In this document: positions 6,829 to 13,607 of the stretch, piece after piece | Layout: every line of letters begins with the position of its first letter | Position numbering within the stretch: the first letter of the stretch is position 1 | Origin: Lachnoclostridium sp. UBA1781 | Lineage (GTDB): Bacteria > Bacillota > Clostridia > Lachnospirales > Lachnospiraceae | Reading direction: 5' to 3' | DNA: 13,607 nucleotides | NCBI GenBank assembly: GCA_002315495.1 | Contig: DCGJ01000137.1 | Coordinates: forward strand, 1-13,607 | Made by a program: the position numbers and the translations under genes | The notes under the pieces: generated by a model | Seen by the model: only the letters and a program-made list of their open reading frames with translations | Database searches by the model: none | Told to the model about the DNA's origin: nothing

Positions 6829-7812
6829 ATGATTCGAATTGGTATTATGGGCTATGGTAACCTTGGTAAAGGTATCGAGTGTGCCATCAAGCAGAACGGT
6901 GATATGAAGCTCGCAGCTGTATTCACCAGAAGAAATCCTGAGGATTTGAAGCTTTTGACGGAAGGTGTTCCGGTTTATAAGGCTGAGGACGCAAAGGACC
7001 ACGCAAAGGAAATCGATGTACTCATTATCGCAGGTGGAAGTGCAACTGACCTTCCAACCCAGACTCCGGAGTATGCAAAGTATTTTAACGTAATCGACAG
7101 CTTTGACACCCACAAGAATATTCCAACGCATTTTGCTAATGTTAATGCAGCAGCAAAGGAAAACAATCACATCGCTATGATTAGCGTTGGCTGGGACCCG
7201 GGTATGTTCTCTTTGAACCGTCTCTATGCAAGCTGCATTCTTCCGGAAGGAAAGGATTATACCTTCTGGGGTAAGGGTGTCAGCCAGGGGCACAGCGATG
7301 CCATCCGTCGTGTTGAGGGCGTTGCGAACGGTAAGCAGTACACCGTGCCTGTTCCGGAAGCATTGGATGCGGTTAGAAGCGGCTCCAATCCGGAGTTTAT
7401 TACTCGCGATATGCACACTCGTGAGTGCTACGTAGTAGCTAAGGACGGCGCTGACAAGGCGAAGATTGAGGAAGACATCAAGACGATGCCGAACTACTTT
7501 GCGGATTATAATACAACCGTTAATTTTATCAGTGAAGAGGAGCTCAAGGCAAATCATGCAGGAATTCCTCATGGTGGTTTTGTTATTCGCAGCGGTAACA
7601 CCGGTTGGAATGGCGAGAACAAGCACATCATTGAGTACAGCCTGAAGCTGGATTCCAATCCGGAGTTTACCGGTAGCGTATTGGTTGCATACGCAAGAGC
7701 TGCTCACAGAATGAGAAGCGAGGGTATGGTTGGTTGTAAGACCGTATTTGATGTAGCGCCGGCTTACCTTTGCCCGATGTCAAAGGAAGAGATGAGAGCA
7801 CATCTTCTGTAA
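6829..7812 (+). CDS. ddh: meso-Diaminopimelate D-dehydrogenase
   Basis: This 327-residue enzyme is predicted to carry out NADPH-dependent reductive amination of L-2-amino-6-oxopimelate (from tetrahydrodipicolinate) to meso-diaminopimelate. It is the one-step branch to lysine and peptidoglycan, acting in the cytoplasm. The N-terminal Rossmann motif IGIMGYGNLGKG (residues 4-15) binds the cofactor. Family signatures include SVGWDPGMFSLNR (119-131), KGVSQGHSDAIRRVEGV (149-165) and, towards the C-terminus, HGGFVIRSGNTGWNGENKH. The length fits characterised Ddh proteins of about 320-330 residues. The ATG at 6829 is chosen because GGAGG ends four bases before it and the Rossmann fold starts at once. 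An upstream in-frame GTG at 6721 overlaps the promoter and is rejected. It is likely monocistronic, with its own promoter and a strong terminator. Confidence in function is high. Confidence 0.95.
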   Translation: MIRIGIMGYGNLGKGIECAIKQNGDMKLAAVFTRRNPEDLKLLTEGVPVYKAEDAKDHAKEIDVLIIAGGSATDLPTQTPEYAKYFNVIDSFDTHKNIPTHFANVNAAAKENNHIAMISVGWDPGMFSLNRLYASCILPEGKDYTFWGKGVSQGHSDAIRRVEGVANGKQYTVPVPEALDAVRSGSNPEFITRDMHTRECYVVAKDGADKAKIEEDIKTMPNYFADYNTTVNFISEEELKANHAGIPHGGFVIRSGNTGWNGENKHIIEYSLKLDSNPEFTGSVLVAYARAAHRMRSEGMVGCKTVFDVAPAYLCPMSKEEMRAHLL

Positions 7813-7824
7813 TGAAACATAATC

Positions 7825-7851
7825 AGAGGCCCGATGTTCGGGCCTCTTTTT
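7825..7851 (+). terminator. Rho-independent terminator after ddh
   Basis: AGAGGCCCGA (7825-7834) and TCGGGCCTCT (7838-7847) form a perfect 10-bp stem with a three-base loop, followed by a run of T to 7851. It starts 12 bases after the ddh stop codon. Confidence 0.93.
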
Positions 7852-7886
7852 CGACTTATAGCTTTCGAAGGTAGGGGGAAGGCAGC

Positions 7887-10319
7887 ATGTTTTCGATATT
7901 TGTGTATCTGCTGATTTTGTGCGCCCTTGGCACATTCATCAGTAATAGAAAGGCGAAGGAAGAGCACACGGATGATTCGACAATAGAAATCATCGGTGCT
8001 CTTTTTGTGGCGCGCGTTTTTCCTATTCTGATGATAGAAGAGCGTGCTAACAGACATTATGTGTGGCTTTCTGTGGATCTGTTTTTGATGTCGGCCATCG
8101 TTCTTCTGCTTCGACGAATCATCACGGATTCGGTGGTGGAACGTCTGTTTCTTATGCTCTTGATTTACAATCCGGCACCGGTGATGTGTATCCTTGCGGA
8201 GGGGATGGCTTCCAAGGTTTTGTGGGCTTCGAGTTACGTTATCCTTCTTGCCATTGCGTATTCCTGCAGTGACATTCTTTCAAAGAAAGAGATTCGAAAG
8301 GTCGGAGTCTGCACCGCCCTTTTACAGGTGGCGCTCAGCGGTATCGCATACGCCGTGTTTTATAAAAAAATGAGCTTTCGTGCGATCGTACAGAGCAGTG
8401 GAAATGCTCCAACCCTTCTGATTATCAGCCTATTTGTCATGCTTGCCATGCTTGCTACCATTGTATGGCTGATGATTACAGGGGAGAAAATCGAGAAGAA
8501 ATCCGGTGAGGAGAAGAACCTGACAGAAAGCGTTGAAAACGCAGAACCATTGGAACATCCGGAAACTGTTGAAACATCGGAGAATCCGGAAATTGAAGAA
8601 ACATCGGAGCATCTTGATCCTCCGGAGAAGAAGGAAGTACCTCCTGTGAAGCGAGTGAATCATCGTCTATTTGATCGTGTGGACATTTTGCTGATGATTG
8701 CCATAACCGCTGTCTTCGGGCTGCTTGCGATTTTCCGCCTCGGCTCCACGAAGATGCCGCAGACCTACTATACGATAAACAAGGAGAATAAGGACATTGT
8801 CCTGCATTTTGCGGAACGTACCAATGTGGCACATGTTTATGTATTCTTGGACCGTAAGGCCCATGCCAGCATTTCCTTCTCGTATCGTGATGGGGAGGAA
8901 TCCGAGTGGACGGTAAGTAACAGTAAAGAGGATATTAAGCGCGTCTTTCAGTGGACGGACGTGAAGGTGAATAAGGATGCAACGAGTCTCGGTTTAGTGT
9001 ACATGGGAAAAGCGGAGCACTACATTACCGAAATTGTTATTACGGACAAGGATGGTAATCGAATTACTCCAGTCAATGCGAACAAATATCCGGAACTGTT
9101 CGATGAACAGGAGCTGTTCCCGGAGGCAAGACTTTCCACGGTTCAGACGATGTTCGATGAGGTATATCACGTTCGAACTGCCTGGGAATTTATACAGAAT
9201 ACGTCCATTTATGAAACGACCCACCCGCCGCTTGGAAAGACATTGATTGCGCTCGGTATTCGTGCCTTTGGACGCAATCCGTTTGGCTTCCGTTTTATTT
9301 GCTGGCTGTTCGGCACGCTGACCGTTCCGTTCTTTTATTTGTTCGGAAAGCGGCTTACAAAGAGGAGAATCAGCGGTATTGTTGCGGAAGTACTGATTGC
9401 CACGGAATTCATGCATTTTGCGGTTTCCAGAATCGGTACGCTGGATGTTATTATCGGTTTTTGGATTATCGCCGCATTTTACTTTATGTATGCGTATCTG
9501 CAGGCAAATAAGCAGATGGAGACGTATGCGAAGCAGTATCTTTTGATTCTTGCCGGGGGCTTTATGGCCGGCTTTGGAATTGCCACCAAATGGACCGGTT
9601 TTTATGCGGGTGCGGGTCTGTGCCTCCTTCTTCTCCTAAGTTTTTATGAGCGGAAGAGTATGCGTGAAAACAAACAGGCAATCATACGTCTTGCAGCTGT
9701 TTGCGTCATTTCGTATGTAGTGATTCCGTTTACGATTTACCTGCTCTCGTATCAGGAGTTTGTACAGGCTTACGGCGGAACATTGTGGTCGCAGATGACC
9801 TCCAATGCGAAGATAATGCTGTCCTATCATGAGGGCGTTAAGACGCCGCATATCTACCAGTCCGAATGGTACGAGTGGCTTTGGGACAAGCAGCCTTTGT
9901 TATATTCCTGCGTGAAGGTCAGTGATACGAAAACCTCCTCGATTGCAACGTTTGGAAGTCCTCTGATTGTGTGGGGAGGTCTGATTGCGTTCGTCTATAT
10001 GGTGTATCTGTGGCGCGTGAAGAGAGATGAAAATGCTCGCTTTATCGCCCTTATGTACCTGGCCAATCTGATGCCTTGGCTTCTAGTTCATCGAACCGTC
10101 TTCATCTACCACTATTATCCGTGTATTATGACGTTGATTCTTGCGATTACCTACGGAATTGTAACGGTGAGTGGACAGAAGAAGCGGTACATTGTGGTTC
10201 TTCTTGTAGCAGCACTTTTGTTGTTTGTAATGTTCTTCTCGGAGATCTCAGGACTTCCGATTGCAAGGGATTACATCAACGATATTCTGGAATTATTTAA
10301 GACCTGGAGGTTTGCGTAA
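7887..10319 (+). CDS. Protein-mannosyltransferase (GT39/PMT) family membrane glycosyltransferase with extra N-terminal membrane module
   Basis: This 810-residue GT-C membrane enzyme is predicted to use a polyprenyl-phosphate sugar to glycosylate a surface or secreted acceptor. Residues 1-197 hold several hydrophobic segments not needed in ordinary PMTs. Residues 202-257 are a Glu/Pro-rich cytoplasmic-looking linker with a 9-residue tandem repeat. The PMT part starts with a helix at about 265-284. A roughly 135-residue segment with little hydrophobicity and alternating beta-like pattern (about 287-420) is inserted before the catalytic-loop motif FDEVYHVRTAWE (D424, E425). Then come THPPLGK (445-451), SRIGTLDV (514-521) and further membrane helices to the end. 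The Asp-Glu pair and HPPLGK are the hallmarks of the family. A purine-rich AGGGGGAAGG precedes the start. No clear promoter was found in the 35 bases after the ddh terminator. The donor sugar and acceptor are unknown; mannose is only the family default. Confidence 0.85.
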   Translation: MFSIFVYLLILCALGTFISNRKAKEEHTDDSTIEIIGALFVARVFPILMIEERANRHYVWLSVDLFLMSAIVLLLRRIITDSVVERLFLMLLIYNPAPVMCILAEGMASKVLWASSYVILLAIAYSCSDILSKKEIRKVGVCTALLQVALSGIAYAVFYKKMSFRAIVQSSGNAPTLLIISLFVMLAMLATIVWLMITGEKIEKKSGEEKNLTESVENAEPLEHPETVETSENPEIEETSEHLDPPEKKEVPPVKRVNHRLFDRVDILLMIAITAVFGLLAIFRLGSTKMPQTYYTINKENKDIVLHFAERTNVAHVYVFLDRKAHASISFSYRDGEESEWTVSNSKEDIKRVFQWTDVKVNKDATSLGLVYMGKAEHYITEIVITDKDGNRITPVNANKYPELFDEQELFPEARLSTVQTMFDEVYHVRTAWEFIQNTSIYETTHPPLGKTLIALGIRAFGRNPFGFRFICWLFGTLTVPFFYLFGKRLTKRRISGIVAEVLIATEFMHFAVSRIGTLDVIIGFWIIAAFYFMYAYLQANKQMETYAKQYLLILAGGFMAGFGIATKWTGFYAGAGLCLLLLLSFYERKSMRENKQAIIRLAAVCVISYVVIPFTIYLLSYQEFVQAYGGTLWSQMTSNAKIMLSYHEGVKTPHIYQSEWYEWLWDKQPLLYSCVKVSDTKTSSIATFGSPLIVWGGLIAFVYMVYLWRVKRDENARFIALMYLANLMPWLLVHRTVFIYHYYPCIMTLILAITYGIVTVSGQKKRYIVVLLVAALLLFVMFFSEISGLPIARDYINDILELFKTWRFA
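8556..8609 (+). repeat. 27-bp tandem repeat, two copies, inside the GT39 gene
   Basis: Bases 8556-8582 and 8583-8609 are adjacent copies differing at 4 of 27 positions. They encode HPETVETSE and NPEIEETSE (residues 224-241), followed by a degenerate third unit HLDPPEKKE. The repeat lengthens an acidic, proline-rich linker between the N-terminal membrane module and the PMT domain. Confidence 0.85.
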
Positions 10320-11735
10320 ATGAAGAAAAACGTATTACTTTATTCGGGCTTATTCCTTTTGATTTGTGCCTGCTACATTGGAATCGGACATCCGAGCGAT
10401 ACGACGATGTTGGTGATTGGAATGCTGGTGACTGCATTCGCATGGGGAGCATTTAGCCTGGCATATCTTCAGAACCCGACGATGTTTGTTTTGGGTTGTG
10501 GCGTGATTCTAAGAATTGGTTACATGCTTTACACCCCGCTTTCTGTTAGAACCCATGATTTGGGGCAGGTGTCTCTTGAGGGAAGAGGGCACGCAGCGTA
10601 CTTGCTGCAGATTATCAAAAACAACCAACTCCCGCAGGCCGTGAACGGCCAGTTTTATCAGCAGCCGCTTTTTTATCTTTGCGCCGGACTGATTTCTAAG
10701 GTCATCAATTCCCTACGCCATATGGGAGACAATCCGGAGGTGCTGGTGGATACCGCAAAGGTGTTTACCACATTTTGCTCCGTGATGGTAATGTTTGTTG
10801 CAAAGCAGATTGGGGAGACCCTTGGATTAGAGAAGAAGACGAGAGTCCTCGCCTTAACCTATGTTGCCTTTATGCCGAGCTTTTTTATCACCTGCGGCGT
10901 AATTGGACCGGATGCATTTGCTACTCTTTGGATATCACTGACTTTGTTATATCTGATTCGCTGGAATCAGCAGCCGGGCTACAGGGAAACCGCACTGCTC
11001 GCGCTTTGCTTTGGCTGTGGTGTTATGACGAAGATTTCCTGTGCCTTACTGGCGCCTCTTACCGTGGTAGTCGTTGCCGTAAAGTTTTGGAAGGTAGGAG
11101 AGAAGAAGGCTCGTCTTAGAATTGCCTGCCAGACTGCGATGTTCGCTGTTATTGCGCTTCCTTTAGGCCTTTGGAAATGCCTTCGCGACCTCATTGTATA
11201 TGACAAGAAAATCATGTACGTTCCAAACGCCATTTCCGACCTGTCCACTGCCGGAGAGTCGGTATTTGCGAGGGTCATCGGTTTTAATTTTCAAATGCCG
11301 TTTCGCTCCTCGAATCCTTACGCCGATGTGTGGAATGATTACAATGCGCCGTCCTATTATCTGAAGTCGGCGCTGTTTGGAGAATTCAAGTTTCAGGTGC
11401 CGTTTTTTATTCCGGTATTGTTAACGTTTGTGACCGTGGTGCTGTCTGTTTGTTTGGTGGCTTCCGTGATACGAATCATTTGGAAGAAGGATCAGGGGGC
11501 GCTCATCTACGGAGGAGCATTTGCCATCGCCATCCTTTCAGCTTACAGCTTTTATCTGAAAATGCCGTTCGGCTGCAGTATGGACTATCGATACATGAAC
11601 TTCATTACGATTCCAGCGGGGATTCTTTTGGGAAAGTACTGTACGGAAGGAAGATTCGGAAAGGTTGCTGCCGTGATGATGTATAGTTTTGCTGTTTTAT
11701 CCTCCATGATGTATGTGGTTGTAGGTATATTCTGA
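10320..11735 (+). CDS. Multi-pass membrane protein, probable GT-C glycosyltransferase
   Basis: This 471-residue integral membrane protein has about ten hydrophobic segments. After two N-terminal helices and a third near 54-70 comes a loop RTHDLGQVSLEGRGHAAYLLQI (D80, H91) ending in LPQ and then FYQQPLFY (112-119). This resembles the Asp-containing first outer loop and the PPL-like motif of GT-C enzymes that use lipid-phosphate sugars. It lacks the full PMT signatures, so the family is called from topology and this loop only. The ATG follows directly on the stop codon of the GT39 gene (TAAATG), with GGAGG at 10306-10310 inside that gene, so the two are translationally coupled and probably act in the same glycosylation route. 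No terminator is visible after the stop. Exact substrate unknown. Confidence 0.7.
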   Translation: MKKNVLLYSGLFLLICACYIGIGHPSDTTMLVIGMLVTAFAWGAFSLAYLQNPTMFVLGCGVILRIGYMLYTPLSVRTHDLGQVSLEGRGHAAYLLQIIKNNQLPQAVNGQFYQQPLFYLCAGLISKVINSLRHMGDNPEVLVDTAKVFTTFCSVMVMFVAKQIGETLGLEKKTRVLALTYVAFMPSFFITCGVIGPDAFATLWISLTLLYLIRWNQQPGYRETALLALCFGCGVMTKISCALLAPLTVVVVAVKFWKVGEKKARLRIACQTAMFAVIALPLGLWKCLRDLIVYDKKIMYVPNAISDLSTAGESVFARVIGFNFQMPFRSSNPYADVWNDYNAPSYYLKSALFGEFKFQVPFFIPVLLTFVTVVLSVCLVASVIRIIWKKDQGALIYGGAFAIAILSAYSFYLKMPFGCSMDYRYMNFITIPAGILLGKYCTEGRFGKVAAVMMYSFAVLSSMMYVVVGIF

Positions 11736-11834
11736 TTCTTAATCGCAAGATATGATGAACAGATTGCTGATCATTGTAATCGCAGAATTGAGCTCTCTGA
11801 CGGAGAAATTGTAGTTGACAAATCGATGCGTTAG
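11736..11834 (+). pseudogene. Remnant of an ABC transporter ATP-binding protein (C-terminal 32 codons)
   Basis: Directly after the stop of the preceding gene, and by chance in its frame, the sequence reads FLIARYDEQIADHCNRRIEL and then SDGEIVVDKSMR before TAG (11832-11834). This matches the end of MacB/LolD-type ABC ATPases: the beta strand and H-loop (usually VTHD, here ARYD with Tyr in place of His), then the segment DEQIADHCNRRIELSDGEIV. No Walker A, signature or Walker B sequence is nearby and no start codon or ribosome binding site precedes it, so it is a decayed 3' fragment. The -35 box of the trp promoter lies inside it. Confidence 0.7.
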
Positions 11835-11843
11835 TGGTTTAAT
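11815..11843 (+). promoter_or_regulatory. Promoter of the trp T-box/trpE transcript
   Basis: A consensus TTGACA (11815-11820), a 17-base spacer and TTTAAT (11838-11843, five of six consensus bases) place the transcription start near 11850, just before the T-box leader. The -35 box overlaps the end of the ABC ATPase remnant. Confidence 0.75.
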
Positions 11844-11849
11844 AAAGCA

Positions 11850-12133
11850 AACAAATCAATATGTAAACCGTTGAGACGGAGATAACGGTAGTTATGCTTC
11901 CACAGAGAGCCCGGGTAGCTGAGAGCCGGGTGAAAAACAGATTATCAAATGGACCGTTGAGGGCGTAGTGAAATCGCTGGAGAGTAGCATACGACGTAAG
12001 ATGCGCGTAAGACATCGGGGATATGTAGGTATCCTATAGAGCACGAGTCAGATCGTGGAAGCAAGGTGGCACCGTGGATAAGTGATTATTCGCCCTTGAT
12101 GGAATGAAGAATTCTATCAAGGGCTATTTTTTT
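11850..12133 (+). promoter_or_regulatory. T-box riboswitch, tryptophan specific
   Basis: The leader senses uncharged tRNA-Trp and allows transcription into trpE when tryptophan is short. Stem I: AACGGT (11884-11889) pairs with ACCGTT (11953-11958). The conserved AGAGAG lies near 11904-11909, and a CCCGG/CCGGG hairpin (11910-11914 with 11926-11930) is near the apex. The specifier codon is TGG at 11950-11952, immediately 5' of the closing strand and followed by A as usual. The T-box bulge TGGCACCGTG (12067-12076) presents UGGC, which pairs with GCCA, the 3' end expected for bacterial tRNA-Trp with discriminator G. In the antiterminator, CAAGG (12062-12066) pairs with CCTTG (12094-12098), which is also the 5' arm of the terminator, so the two states exclude each other. 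Codon, discriminator and downstream gene all agree on Trp. Confidence 0.95.
12092..12133 (+). terminator. T-box-controlled attenuator terminator
   Basis: GCCCTTGAT (12092-12100) pairs with ATCAAGGGC (12116-12124), extended by GAAT/ATTC inside, and seven T follow (12127-12133). Its 5' arm is shared with the antiterminator, giving tRNA-dependent control of trpE. Confidence 0.93.
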
Positions 12134-12178
12134 AGATATTCTTCAGATGGACACCGCACCTACAGGAAGGAGACTTTT

Positions 12179-13607
12179 ATGATAGTAAAGCCAAGTTTGG
12201 AATGCGTAAAAGCGTACGCAGCAAGCGGAGAGTACAAGGTCGTACCGGTTAGTACCGAGATTCTTTCGGATATCTGTACACCGATTGAGGCTATGAAGAT
12301 TTTAAAGGGATTATCCAGTCACTGCTATATGCTGGAGTCTGTTGCCGAGAAGGATACCTGGGGACGTTATACCTTCCTTGGTTACGATCCGATTCTGGAT
12401 ATTACGTGTTCCGGTAATCAGATGATGATTGGCGAGGAAAACATCGAAACCGACGATCCTGCGACGAAGATTCGCGAATTGATGGCAGAGTACAAGAGCC
12501 CGAGGATTTCTGAACTTCCTTCCTTTACAGGCGGTTTGGTTGGCTATTTTTCTTATGATTTCCTGAAGTACTCCGAACCGACACTTCGAATCGATGTGGA
12601 GGATAGTGATGCATTTAAGGATGTGGACCTAATGCTTTTTGATAAGGTTATCGCCTTTGACAACTATCGTCAGAAAATCGTACTGATTTGCAATATGAAG
12701 CTTGTCGATGATTTGGAAGCCTCCTACGAGGAAACAAAGAAGGAATTGCAGAAGCTCGCAGATGTTCTGACCAAGGGCGAGCGCACGAATATTCCAGCCG
12801 GAAAGCTTCTTGGTGAGGTTACTCCACTCTTTAATAAAGAGCAGTATTGCAATATGGTGGAGAAGGCAAAGCATTATATTCACGAGGGGGATATCTTTCA
12901 GATTGTGCTCAGCAATCGTCTGAGTGCCGAATTTGAAGGAAGTCTCTTCAATACCTATCGCATCCTTCGTACCATTAATCCGTCCCCTTATATGTTCTAC
13001 TTCTCGGGAACGGATGTGGAGGTCGCAGGTGCTTCTCCGGAGACACTGGTAAAACTTGAGGATGGCGTACTTCATACCTTCCCGCTCGCAGGTACCAGAC
13101 CGCGTGGTAAGACTCCGGAAGAAGATAAGGCTTTGGAGGAGGATCTTTTACAGGACGAAAAGGAACTGGCGGAGCATAATATGCTTGTGGATCTCGGACG
13201 TAACGATCTTGGACGAATCAGTCGTTTTGGAACAGTTTCGGTTGAAAAACTACACAGCATTGAGCGCTATTCACACGTTATGCATATCGGTTCCACGGTT
13301 CGCGGTGAGATTCGTGAGGATAAGGATGCGCTGGATGCGGTCAGTGCCGTACTTCCGGCAGGAACTCTTTCCGGTGCGCCGAAGATTCGTGCTTGTCAGC
13401 TCATTGCGGAGTTAGAGGACAATAAGCGCGGTATCTATGGCGGGGCGATTGGATATCTTGATTTCACCGGAAATCTTGACACCTGTATCGCCATTCGAAT
13501 TGCGTATAAAAAGAACAATAAGGTATTTGTACGAAGCGGTGCGGGAATCGTTGCGGATTCCGAGCCGGCAAAGGAATACCAGGAGTGTATTAATAAGGCG
13601 GCAGCCG
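12179..13607 (+). CDS. trpE: Anthranilate synthase component I (3' end outside window)
   Basis: This is the first committed enzyme of tryptophan synthesis, converting chorismate to anthranilate with ammonia from the TrpG glutaminase subunit. 476 codons are present and, by comparison with family length, perhaps 20 residues are missing. The N-terminal segment YMLESVAEKDTWGRYTFLG (50-68) contains the LES motif (52-54) of the tryptophan feedback site, and INPSPYMFYF lies in the regulatory/catalytic core. The chorismate-binding domain is complete to the edge: FPLAGTRPRG, HNMLVDLGRND (333-343), LSGAPKIRACQLIAELE (from 397), YGGAIGYLDF and VRSGAGIVADSEPAKEYQEC. The ATG at 12179 has GGAAGGAG seven bases upstream. 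The protein contains only one Trp (residue 61), a sensible economy for an enzyme made under Trp starvation. It is regulated by the T-box before it and probably by Trp binding. Further trp genes are expected to the right. Confidence 0.96.
   Translation, partial: MIVKPSLECVKAYAASGEYKVVPVSTEILSDICTPIEAMKILKGLSSHCYMLESVAEKDTWGRYTFLGYDPILDITCSGNQMMIGEENIETDDPATKIRELMAEYKSPRISELPSFTGGLVGYFSYDFLKYSEPTLRIDVEDSDAFKDVDLMLFDKVIAFDNYRQKIVLICNMKLVDDLEASYEETKKELQKLADVLTKGERTNIPAGKLLGEVTPLFNKEQYCNMVEKAKHYIHEGDIFQIVLSNRLSAEFEGSLFNTYRILRTINPSPYMFYFSGTDVEVAGASPETLVKLEDGVLHTFPLAGTRPRGKTPEEDKALEEDLLQDEKELAEHNMLVDLGRNDLGRISRFGTVSVEKLHSIERYSHVMHIGSTVRGEIREDKDALDAVSAVLPAGTLSGAPKIRACQLIAELEDNKRGIYGGAIGYLDFTGNLDTCIAIRIAYKKNNKVFVRSGAGIVADSEPAKEYQECINKAAA

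Noticed and set aside
6814..7707. Long minus-strand open frame opposite ddh (297 codons)
   Set aside because: Cys/Ile-rich with no recognisable motif, and it mirrors a well conserved enzyme gene; a shadow frame.
1..13607. CRISPR arrays, tRNA or rRNA genes, insertion sequences, phage attachment sites
   Set aside because: No regularly spaced repeats, no tRNA-like cloverleaf sequence, no transposase-like protein and no paired inverted repeats were seen.

Overview
The window looks like chromosome from an anaerobic Firmicute of class Clostridia, most likely a Lachnospiraceae relative. The reasons are strong GGAGG-type ribosome binding sites, moderate GC, an [FeFe] hydrogenase beside a flavodoxin-ferredoxin protein, a meso-diaminopimelate dehydrogenase, and a tryptophan T-box in front of trpE. 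Genus assignment is not possible from the sequence alone. I see no tRNA, rRNA, insertion sequence, phage gene or CRISPR array.

Layout, left to right. (1) 1-1546: 3' part of an FtsX/MacB-type ABC permease, closed by a hairpin terminator. (2) 1620-3822: two-gene redox operon, a monomeric [FeFe] hydrogenase with an N-terminal polyferredoxin region and an EFR1-type flavodoxin/ferredoxin protein. A bidirectional terminator separates it from (3) 3893-6598 on the minus strand: a 901-residue EF-G/TetM-like translational GTPase with a C-terminal NYN (YacP/Rae1-like) endoribonuclease domain. (4) 6829-7812: meso-diaminopimelate dehydrogenase, divergent from gene 3, each with its own recognisable promoter in the 230-base gap. 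(5) 7887-11735: two multi-pass GT-C type glycosyltransferases, the first a protein-mannosyltransferase (GT39) relative with an extra N-terminal membrane module. (6) 11736-11834: a 32-codon remnant of an ABC transporter ATPase C-terminus. (7) 11815-13607: promoter, Trp-specific T-box riboswitch with attenuator, and trpE running off the right edge.

How the genes may work together. The redox pair can dispose of or sense fermentation electrons. The dehydrogenase feeds peptidoglycan and lysine synthesis, and the GT-C enzymes probably act on lipid-linked sugars at the cell surface. trpE opens a tryptophan operon controlled by uncharged tRNA-Trp. The item most worth following up is the GTPase-NYN fusion: one half belongs to a family that enters the ribosomal A-site region, the other to a family that cuts mRNA there. 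This suggests a self-contained ribosome rescue or ribosome-dependent mRNA decay factor rather than a tetracycline resistance protein.
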